Assembly (NCBI GenBank): GCA_043818095.1
Contig: JBDRGD010000006.1
Span: 1-5,440, forward strand
Direction of reading: 5' to 3'
DNA from: JBDRGD01 sp043818095
GTDB lineage: Bacteria > Chloroflexota > Dehalococcoidia > Dehalococcoidales > RBG-16-60-22
DNA: 5,440 nucleotides
Below, in pieces: positions 1 to 4,101 of this stretch (its first letter is position 1; every line of letters starts with the position of its first letter). The position numbers and the translations under genes are program-made. The notes beneath the pieces are model-generated. The model was not told the DNA's origin. It ran no database searches and saw only the letters and a list, made by a program, of their open reading frames with translations.

Positions 1-236
1 CCCCCGCGGAAAAAGAAAAGCTGCGCCGGATATACGACGTCCGGGACAAATACGCCCGCAAGCATAATATGCCGCCGCACAACATCGTCCACAACGCCAA
101 CCTGATTAACATCGTTACCGGGGAGCAGAAAATCGACGAACTCCGCCTGCCGCGGAGATTCAGCCAGGAACTGGTCCGGGACATACTGCAGGACCTGGAA
201 AACGCGGTCGGACTCCCGGCGCACGGGAAGACCTAG
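1..236 (+). CDS. C-terminal fragment of a protein with a possible HRDC-like helical tail (partial, 5' end outside window)
   Basis: The frame starting at base 3 is open from the window edge to TAG at 234-236 and gives 77 residues. The text reads like a folded helical domain: an LRRIYDVRDKYARKHNMPP segment, then NIVHNANLINIV, then a charged helix near the end. The spacing (R..yA...n.pP..I..n..L..i) resembles the HRDC domain at the C-terminus of RecQ helicases and RNase D-type exonucleases, which is a nucleic-acid-binding accessory module. This is pattern recognition only; the catalytic part lies upstream, so helicase or nuclease identity cannot be decided. The stop codon overlaps that of the convergent permease gene by two bases, and no terminator hairpin is visible between them. 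I am confident it is coding and only moderately inclined to the HRDC reading. Confidence 0.6.
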   Translation, partial: PAEKEKLRRIYDVRDKYARKHNMPPHNIVHNANLINIVTGEQKIDELRLPRRFSQELVRDILQDLENAVGLPAHGKT

Positions 237-1039
237 AGACCGGCAATCAAGAGGCGCAGGGCCACGATGGCCAGCCCCGCCGCCAGCAGGCGCACGATCA
301 GGACCCCCGGCACCCGGTGGGAAAAGCGGGCGCCGAACTGGGCCCCGACGATAGCCCCCGCGGACAGGACGGCGGCGCGGCCTACCCCCTCTGTGAAAAT
401 GCCTTGCGCGACATGGGTGATGACCGCCGAAAAGGTGGTCAGCGCCACCACGAAATGGGAGGTGGCGGTGGCGATATAGACGGGAAAGTTCAGGAGCTGC
501 GTCAGCGCAGGGACATGGATGATACCCCCGCCGATACCCAGCAGACCGCTCAGCAGACCGACAAAGAAAGCGATGCCGATGCCCAGAACGCGATTATAAG
601 CGTAGGTAAAGGTGTTGCCCTCCCGGTCCGTGACCCTTCTTTCCACCAGGAAGGCGCCGGCGGCACGGGCGCCCCGCCGCTCCGGCCGGAACATGAGGTA
701 ACCCGCGACGAGCAGTAAAACCGCCGCGAACACAATCTCGAAAATACCCCGGCTGAGGGCCGCCGTGATATTCGCCCCGATGATGGCGCCGGGCACGCTG
801 GCCGCCGCGAAAGTCAGCCCGGACCGGTAGTCGATGCGCCTGAGGTGCCCGTAGGCAATAGAGCCGGAGAGGGCGTTGCAGAAGGCGACAGTGAGCGTGA
901 TGCTGGTAATCGTGGCCGGGGAGTCCTGGGGATAGAGAAACAGCAGTATCGGGACCAGCAGGAAACCCCCGGCGGCGCCGATGAGAGTCCCGAAAGCACC
1001 GATGAAAAGACCGATGAGTGCCAGAAACGCCCAGAACAA
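233..1039 (-). CDS. TauE/SafE-family membrane permease (sulfite/sulfonate exporter-like)
   Basis: A 268-residue integral membrane protein made of two homologous halves, as is typical of the TauE/SafE family of about 250-300 aa with roughly eight membrane helices. Each half begins with the family signature: GAFGTLIGAAGGFLLVP at residues 14-30 and GLLSGLLGIGGGIIHVP at 161-177. The halves are joined by a hydrophilic, arginine-rich loop at about residues 118-150. Family members are proposed to export sulfite, sulfoacetate or other organosulfur anions; the substrate here cannot be told. I chose the TTG start at 1037-1039 because AAGGA sits 8 bases upstream, membrane helix 1 begins at once, and a perfect TATAAT lies just before it. 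An ATG at 1091-1093 adds 18 residues but has no Shine-Dalgarno. The frame also stays open to a TTG at 1223-1225, but that extension reads through a dispersed repeat and should be rejected. Confidence 0.88.
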   Translation of the reverse strand: MFWAFLALIGLFIGAFGTLIGAAGGFLLVPILLFLYPQDSPATITSITLTVAFCNALSGSIAYGHLRRIDYRSGLTFAAASVPGAIIGANITAALSRGIFEIVFAAVLLLVAGYLMFRPERRGARAAGAFLVERRVTDREGNTFTYAYNRVLGIGIAFFVGLLSGLLGIGGGIIHVPALTQLLNFPVYIATATSHFVVALTTFSAVITHVAQGIFTEGVGRAAVLSAGAIVGAQFGARFSHRVPGVLIVRLLAAGLAIVALRLLIAGL

Positions 1040-1076
1040 CCGATTCGTCCTTCGTCCGCTTACGCGTCCCGCCAGA

Positions 1077-1082
1077 ATTATA
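1077..1082 (-). promoter_or_regulatory. Candidate -10 box for the TauE/SafE permease
   Basis: Read on the minus strand, these bases are a perfect TATAAT inside the 10-bp palindrome ATTATATAAT (1077-1086). It lies 37 bases before the preferred TTG start, leaving room for a short leader with the AAGGA ribosome site. The -35 region is weak (TGTCTT or GTCTTT at 17-18 bp spacing). If the gene instead began at the ATG at 1093, this box would fall inside the coding sequence. Confidence 0.4.
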
Positions 1083-1140
1083 TAATGAACCATCCCGAAA
1101 AAGACAGGGATTCCGGCGGCGGGGTTCTGCTCATTCCTGG

Positions 1141-1219
1141 TTGTCATTGCGAGGAGCACAGCGACGAAGCAATCTCTTTTCCTTCGTACGGGATTGTGAA
1201 GCTTCGCTCGCAATGACGG
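1141..1219. repeat. Dispersed stem-loop repeat of the 'CHCEE..DEAI' type
   Basis: Perfect 11-bp outer arms GTCATTGCGAG (1143-1153) and CTCGCAATGAC (1207-1217) flank imperfect inner arms that include CAATC (1170-1174) and GATTG (1192-1196), so the element can fold into one long hairpin. Translated on the plus strand it gives CHCEEHSDEAISF, and on the minus strand it gives RDCFVAVLLAMT. These are peptides I recognise as recurrent spurious translations of an intergenic repeat found in many bacterial genomes. It is not protein-coding here, and it explains the false N-terminal extension of the permease ORF. Confidence 0.8.
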
Positions 1220-1345
1220 CAACAACCAAGATTGAATATAGGGAGCCGCAGGGAGGAGACGTCAGCGAATGGTAGAAAAGTCACAGACAGTCCGGTGAGA
1301 GTGTGATGTAATGTAATAACGGTGAAGAGGTGAGGAACCGGTTAA

Positions 1346-1477
1346 GTGAATAGCGCAAGGAACGTGAAGGTTCCGGAGCTCTCCGAGAAAGTTTTCGCCT
1401 CGGCTAAACCGGGGCATCCGGTAGTGATTACTGGCAAGGGAGAGTACGGGAGCGATCTCAGGGCAGGGCTTCCCTGA
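1346..1477 (+). CDS. Doubtful 43-aa ORF, resembles a truncated Phd/YefM-type antitoxin
   Basis: GTG start at 1346, preceded by AGGTGAGG (1329-1335) at about 10 bases, and TGA at 1475-1477. The peptide contains VKVPELSEKVFASAKPGHP followed by VVITGKGE. The pattern 'EL......A..G.PVVIT..G' resembles the core of Phd/YefM antitoxins (G-pvvIt-k-G), but it is about half the usual length, no toxin gene adjoins it, and the C-terminal toxin-binding part is missing. G or C fills roughly two thirds of third codon positions, which is compatible with coding. Against it, the stop codon falls in the loop of an intrinsic terminator and the same stretch is rich in small hairpins, so it may be a noncoding RNA or a decayed gene. 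Treat it as a hypothesis. Confidence 0.25.
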   Translation: MNSARNVKVPELSEKVFASAKPGHPVVITGKGEYGSDLRAGLP

Positions 1478-1497
1478 ACGGAAGGTCTGCCCTTTTT
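1461..1497 (+). terminator. Rho-independent terminator of a small plus-strand unit
   Basis: GGGCAG (1461-1466) pairs with CTGCCC (1487-1492). After a 2x2 mismatch, CTTCC (1469-1473) pairs with GGAAG (1480-1484) around a 6-base loop. TTTTT follows at 1493-1497, then CT. The T-run lies only on the plus-strand 3' side, so it ends a transcript coming from the 1226-1460 region, not the minus-strand operon. This is the strongest evidence that the gap between the permease and the paralogue operon is transcribed on the plus strand. Confidence 0.75.
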
Positions 1498-1505
1498 CTA
1501 TGCTT

Positions 1506-1529
1506 TTCTACCCTGGTTCCTGGGTAGAA
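1506..1529. repeat. 8-bp hairpin spanning the stop codon of the 136-aa gene
   Basis: TTCTACCC (1506-1513) and GGGTAGAA (1522-1529) are perfect inverted arms around an 8-base loop. On the minus strand the 3' arm contains the TAG stop of the 136-aa gene. No T-run follows on either strand, so it is not a canonical intrinsic terminator, but it could stabilise the 3' end of the operon mRNA. Confidence 0.45.
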
Positions 1530-1918
1530 GTCCTTTCCTGGAGTTCCACCCTGCGGGAGTCCGGGTCGGCCCAGCCCTCATACAGGACCAGCTCCGGGTA
1601 GGCATCCAGGGTGGTCCAGTCTTTCACCCTGATTTTCCTTTTCAGGACAACGCCCTCGTCGAAGATTCTGACCTCGAACGCCTTTTTCCCCCGGGAGGGC
1701 AGCCGGCGCATCACCGCCTTGAGCTTCCATACCTGGTCGGGGTCTTTTTTCATGACGACGACGAGGTGCCGGGCGACGAGCTCCGGTATTTCCCGCGGAC
1801 CGGGGAGCTTCTCCGCACCGGTGACCGGCACCATTCCGGCGGGGTCAGCGCCCGCGGAGGCAGGCAGCGTGCCACCGGTTACCGGCAGCGCCACCGCCTG
1901 CTTTCTCTTCCAGAACAT
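1508..1918 (-). CDS. Unknown 136-aa protein, paralogue C of a three-member family
   Basis: I do not recognise a named family. The ATG at 1916-1918 is chosen because GAGGA lies just upstream (minus strand) and because the N-terminus MFWKRKQ matches MFWKKKQ of the 226-aa paralogue next door; the frame stays open further upstream, but that part overlaps the neighbour gene. Residues 8-40 are a proline/glycine/alanine-rich linker with a repeated PVTG (LPVTGGTLP, VPVTGAEKLP). Residues 38-115 form the shared domain, including KAFEVRIFDEGV at 79-90 and ending TLDAYPELVLYEG at 103-115. There is no signal peptide or membrane segment, so it is probably cytoplasmic. It is the last gene of the operon, 61 bases after the 226-aa gene, and it lacks that paralogue's C-terminal domain. 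Confidence 0.8.
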   Translation of the reverse strand: MFWKRKQAVALPVTGGTLPASAGADPAGMVPVTGAEKLPGPREIPELVARHLVVVMKKDPDQVWKLKAVMRRLPSRGKKAFEVRIFDEGVVLKRKIRVKDWTTLDAYPELVLYEGWADPDSRRVELQERTSTQEPG

Positions 1919-1937
1919 CGCTTGTTCCTCAAAGCCC

Positions 1938-1965
1938 CCGGCATTGCCGCCGGGAGCGTTCCCGG
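1938..1965 (-). promoter_or_regulatory. Two overlapping, mutually exclusive hairpins before the 136-aa gene
   Basis: CCGGGA (1950-1955) pairs with TCCCGG (1960-1965) around a 4-base loop. CCGGC (1938-1942) pairs with GCCGG (1949-1953) around a 6-base loop. The two share bases 1950-1953, so only one can form. They sit in the 61-base gap, just ahead of the GAGGA ribosome site at 1926-1930 on the minus strand. A role in tuning translation or mRNA processing is inference. Confidence 0.3.
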
Positions 1966-1979
1966 GGCCCCTGGGCCGG

Positions 1980-2660
1980 TTAATAAGTGCGCTTGTGGTG
2001 CGCTTCCTTGACCCACTGGGCGACTTCTTTGGCCTTGTTGGAATCGAACAGCCGCTGCTTCCCGGATACCGGCTCAATCCCCACCACGTTGACGGTAGAG
2101 ATAATGTATTTCTTGCCCTTCTTCTCCGCGAAGCCGGGGTTCAGTTCCACCACGGCTGCCCCGCGTCCCAGCGGACCGCCGAAAGCGGGTCCCCGCGCCT
2201 GGAAGAAGAAGACGCTGCTGCCCGGCTCGTTCAGGGCCTCCACCTTCTGCTGAATTTCCGCCTCGGTGAACAGGCGCGTGTCCGTACTCAATTTCCGTTT
2301 CTCAGTCATCTGCGCCTGCTTCTTCCCATCATCGTAGGTCCCCTCGTAGAGCACCAGTTCGGGGTGCTGGTCCAGGGTCTTGTAATCCGCCACGGTGATA
2401 TCGAGCGCCTGCACCTCAGACTCATCGAAGATACGGACCGAGAATACCTTCTCGGTCTCGCCGTGGGGCTGCAGCACCGCGCGGAGCAGCAAAACGATTT
2501 CCGGGTCCACCTTGTACTGTGCGGTGAGGTATTTGCCCACCGGACCGGGAATCTGTACCGGCCCGCGCAGCTTCTTCAACTTGGGCTTTTCCAGCGTCAC
2601 CGCCGGAGTAGTCCCCCCCGCCACCGGGGCCGCCACAATCTGTTTCTTTTTCCAGAACAT
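1980..2660 (-). CDS. Unknown 226-aa two-domain protein, paralogue B of the family
   Basis: The ATG at 2658-2660 has an excellent AAGGAGG 6 bases upstream. The N-terminus MFWKKKQIVAAPVAGGTTPA matches the 136-aa paralogue. The shared domain runs at about 30-107: LRGPVQIPGPVGKYL, then VFSVRIFDES, then TLDQHPELVLYEG at 95-107. A lysine-rich linker (112-125) leads to a second domain absent from the other two paralogues, at about 127-226, with the segments SSVFFFQARGPAFGGPLGRG, VVELNPGF, KKYIISTVNVVGIEP and a basic C-terminus KEAHHKRTY. This second part looks like a mixed alpha/beta fold; I cannot name it. No signal peptide or membrane helix is seen. It lies 31 bases after the 41-aa gene, in the same operon. 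Confidence 0.88.
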   Translation of the reverse strand: MFWKKKQIVAAPVAGGTTPAVTLEKPKLKKLRGPVQIPGPVGKYLTAQYKVDPEIVLLLRAVLQPHGETEKVFSVRIFDESEVQALDITVADYKTLDQHPELVLYEGTYDDGKKQAQMTEKRKLSTDTRLFTEAEIQQKVEALNEPGSSVFFFQARGPAFGGPLGRGAAVVELNPGFAEKKGKKYIISTVNVVGIEPVSGKQRLFDSNKAKEVAQWVKEAHHKRTY

Positions 2661-2691
2661 GTTTTATCCTCCTTACTACACAGCTTGTATT

Positions 2692-2817
2692 TTAATCCCT
2701 GCCCAGGGCAGCTTCATTTTTCTTCTTTACGGAACGGGTACCGTGCCCGTGTTTTACATTCTGATAAGCTGACTTGTAAGCCTGGCGCTGAGCGTCCTTG
2801 TCCTTCTTCCTGCCCAT
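2692..2817 (-). CDS. Very basic 41-aa peptide, unknown function
   Basis: The ATG at 2815-2817 and TAA at 2692-2694 give 41 residues starting MGRKKDKDAQRQAYKSAYQ and ending EAALGRD, with lysine, arginine and histidine making up about a third of the chain. The gene fills the gap between paralogues A and B exactly: 27 bases after the 122-aa stop and 31 bases before the 226-aa start. Purine-rich AAAGAGAG lies about 7 bases before the ATG, and GGAG lies further upstream. The composition suggests binding to nucleic acid or to an acidic partner protein, and the first half could form an amphipathic helix. No family is recognised. Support is positional (the fit in the operon) and compositional; the shortness keeps confidence moderate. 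Confidence 0.6.
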   Translation of the reverse strand: MGRKKDKDAQRQAYKSAYQNVKHGHGTRSVKKKNEAALGRD

Positions 2818-2834
2818 TGTTGTCTCTCTTTCTC

Positions 2835-2856
2835 CAAAACGCCTTTATGAAGGCGT
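2835..2856 (-). terminator. Weak terminator-like hairpin over the stop codon of the 122-aa gene
   Basis: On the minus strand, ACGCCT (2856-2851) pairs with AGGCGT (2844-2839) around a 6-base loop that contains the TAA stop, and the transcript then reads TTT. The stem is short (6 bp) and the T-run is only 4 including the last stem base. It is therefore more likely a partial attenuator that lowers expression of the downstream genes than a full terminator. Confidence 0.4.
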
Positions 2857-3213
2857 AACTTTTGGCTTGCCTGCGGTCATCTGCCGGAGCGGTGGACGCC
2901 GGTCAGCGACGTAGACGCCACCCTGCCGATTGATGTAGCCCTCGAAAAGCATCATCTCCGGGTGTTCGTCAAGGTTTCCCCGGCGGCTGATGGTAAGATA
3001 GTGCTCCTGCGCCCGGCAGGGGCTGAAAACGCGGAAGCAGGACACCTCTCTGCCGTTGACCAAACCCTGATAGTGGAAGCAGCGCAGTGTGTCCAGGTAT
3101 TCCGGCAGCAGGACGAAGCGGCGCTTCATGTATTCACATACCGGCTTCGGCAATTTCTTCGCTTCATCCCGGTGACTGCCGTGCCGGAAAATCATCACCT
3201 TTTCTTTCCACAA
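2845..3213 (-). CDS. Unknown 122-aa protein, paralogue A of the family, first gene of the operon
   Basis: The start is a TTG at 3211-3213, chosen because GAGGTGAT lies 7 bases upstream and because the resulting N-terminus MWKEK resembles MFWKKK/MFWKRK of the two paralogues. The alternative ATG at 3193-3195 would remove 6 residues. The shared domain is more diverged: LPKPVCEYMKRRFVLLPEYL at 21-40, EVSCFRVFSP at 56-65 and NLDEHPEMMLFEG at 80-92. It lacks the proline/glycine linker of the others. Three cysteines (26, 59, 66) are present, but no metal-site pattern is evident. The tail after residue 100 is basic and proline-containing. It probably acts in the cytoplasm, since no signal or membrane segment is seen. 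I do not recognise a named family. Confidence 0.8.
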   Translation of the reverse strand: MWKEKVMIFRHGSHRDEAKKLPKPVCEYMKRRFVLLPEYLDTLRCFHYQGLVNGREVSCFRVFSPCRAQEHYLTISRRGNLDEHPEMMLFEGYINRQGGVYVADRRPPLRQMTAGKPKVTPS

Positions 3214-3235
3214 AGGTTGAAATCACCTCGGATTT

Positions 3236-3252
3236 ATGTTATTAAGTAACAT
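3236..3252. promoter_or_regulatory. Palindrome in the leader of the paralogue operon
   Basis: ATGTTA (3236-3241) and TAACAT (3247-3252) are perfect inverted arms around 5 bases. It lies between the predicted transcript start and the ribosome site of the 122-aa gene. The spacing suits a dimeric DNA-binding protein or a small AU-rich RNA hairpin. The divergent winged-helix protein is the obvious candidate ligand, by inference. Confidence 0.4.
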
Positions 3253-3273
3253 AATCGTTATATGAAAAGTAAT

Positions 3274-3293
3274 TCATGACATATTTATCATGA
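3274..3293. promoter_or_regulatory. TCATGA repeat pair at the predicted transcript start
   Basis: TCATGA occurs at 3274-3279 and 3288-3293. Each copy is itself palindromic, so the pair is both a direct and an inverted repeat with 14-bp periodicity. It sits immediately downstream of the minus-strand -10 box, over the expected +1, which is a typical repressor position. Operator function is inference. Confidence 0.4.
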
Positions 3294-3295
3294 TA

Positions 3296-3324
3296 ATAAT
3301 AGCACCGGTTATCACGGTTGTCAA
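3296..3324 (-). promoter_or_regulatory. Strong sigma-70-type promoter of the paralogue operon
   Basis: On the minus strand TTGACA (3324-3319) is a perfect -35 box, followed by exactly 17 bp, then TATTAT (3301-3296), a 5/6 match to the -10 consensus. Transcription would start near 3289, giving a leader of about 75 bases before the TTG start. The spacer contains ACCG (3318-3315 on the minus strand) and its inverted match CGGT, a possible further binding site. No equally good plus-strand promoter is seen for the divergent operon. Confidence 0.7.
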
Positions 3325-3365
3325 TAGGGATTTTAGATGAGAACTGACTCTTCAGGAGAGATACG

Positions 3366-3674
3366 ATGCCGGAGTGGACATTCCTCACCAAGCACGCCCT
3401 GGTGTTGAGCCTCTTGGCGAAGCACCCCCGCATCACCGCCCAGGAAGCGTCCCTGGCCATCGGCAGCACGGAAAGGCAGGTGCGCCGGGTAATCGCCAAC
3501 CTGTTTGCCGCGGGATACATCGATAAAAAAAGGGTTGGCAGGGGCGTCAGGTACCGGGTAAATCCTGACCTCTCGCTGCGACACGATACCCACCAGGAGG
3601 TCGGCGTGGGCGATTTTCTGGAGGCGCTCGGCTGGCGGCGGCGGAGGCGGCGGAAACCCCCCACGGAGGCATGA
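3366..3674 (+). CDS. Small winged-helix DNA-binding transcriptional regulator
   Basis: A 102-residue protein whose first about 75 residues are a winged helix-turn-helix: WTFLTKHALVLSLLAKHP (helix 1), ITAQEASLAIG (helix 2), STERQVRRVIANLFAAGYI (recognition helix and next strand), then the wing KKRVGRGVRYRVNP. The 'lTkHa.vL..la..p.i...e.a..ig.TER.vrrvia.L..aGYi...rvGR..rY.v.p' pattern is that of MarR/ArsR-like single-domain regulators. The tail RHDTHQEVGVGDFLEALG (72-89) is also usual there, and RRRRRRK (91-97) is an unusually basic end. No ligand domain is present. AGGAGAG lies 6 bases before the ATG. It overlaps the archease gene by 4 bases, so it is co-transcribed with the RNA-ligase genes and is the likely controller of this operon, of the divergent one, or of both. 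Confidence 0.88.
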   Translation: MPEWTFLTKHALVLSLLAKHPRITAQEASLAIGSTERQVRRVIANLFAAGYIDKKRVGRGVRYRVNPDLSLRHDTHQEVGVGDFLEALGWRRRRRRKPPTEA

Positions 3675-4090
3675 CGGGACAAGGTAGATTCAGGCTCATC
3701 GGGCACACCGCGGACGTGGGGCTGATTGCTGACGGCAACAGCCTGGCGGAAGCCTACGCCGCCGCCGCCCGCGGCATGTTCGCCATCATCACCGATATCC
3801 GGAAAGTCCGGGGTAAAGAATCGCGCCGGGTCACGGTGACCGCGGATGACCGGGAGGGCCTCCTCTTCGAGTGGCTGAACCACTTCCTCTATCTCTTCGA
3901 CGTGGAGATGATGGTCTTTTCTAGATTTGATATCATGGAACTGGGGGAAAAGCGCCTGACCGCGGAGGCGTACGGGGAAAAGTTCGACCCTTCCCGCCAC
4001 CCGCTGAAGACGGGGGTGAAGTCCGCCACTTACCACCTGCTGGAGGTGGACGGGGCGCAGCACCGGGTACGGGTCATCTTTGATGTCTAG
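3671..4090 (+). CDS. Archease, activator of the RtcB RNA ligase
   Basis: A 139-residue protein of normal archease length (about 140 aa). Archease helps RtcB form its guanylated-histidine intermediate and turn over many times in joining 2',3'-cyclic-phosphate (or 3'-phosphate) RNA ends to 5'-OH ends. Family landmarks are all visible: GHTADVG at 11-17, AYAAAARGMFAIITD at 28-42, LLFEWLNHFLYLFD at 64-77, the KSATYHLLEV segment at 117-126 and the C-terminal VIFDV with its acidic residue at 138. Acidic metal-binding positions (D15, D42, D138) appear intact. The start ATG lies in an ATGA overlap with the regulator's stop, so the two are translationally coupled; rtcB follows after 11 bases. The identification is firm. 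Confidence 0.95.
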   Translation: MTGQGRFRLIGHTADVGLIADGNSLAEAYAAAARGMFAIITDIRKVRGKESRRVTVTADDREGLLFEWLNHFLYLFDVEMMVFSRFDIMELGEKRLTAEAYGEKFDPSRHPLKTGVKSATYHLLEVDGAQHRVRVIFDV

Positions 4091-4101
4091 GAGGTGGGGC
4101 G

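Noticed and set aside
1143..1217. CRISPR-like repeat
   Set aside because: There is a single long hairpin element with no regularly spaced copies or spacers; it fits a dispersed intergenic repeat.
1269..1298. Nine-codon frame MVEKSQTVR with GGGAGGAG 10 bases upstream
   Set aside because: It is too short to support as a gene and has no regulatory amino-acid run typical of leader peptides; the purine-rich site could be chance. It remains possible as a leader for the small plus-strand unit.
1508..2077. Longer 189-codon version of the 136-aa gene
   Set aside because: The extra 53 codons overlap the end of the 226-aa gene and the hairpin-rich gap, while the internal ATG has a ribosome site and an N-terminus matching its paralogue.
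1611..2858. 415-codon open frame on the plus strand opposite the paralogue operon
   Set aside because: The minus-strand genes have ribosome sites, mutual homology and a promoter; the plus frame runs across all of them, has no start signals and shows no family resemblance.
3309..3337. Plus-strand promoter for the winged-helix/archease/rtcB operon (TTATCA, 17 bp, TTTAGA)
   Set aside because: The -10 match is only 3 of 6 and the -35 match is modest; a promoter must exist nearby, but this one is not convincing enough to annotate.
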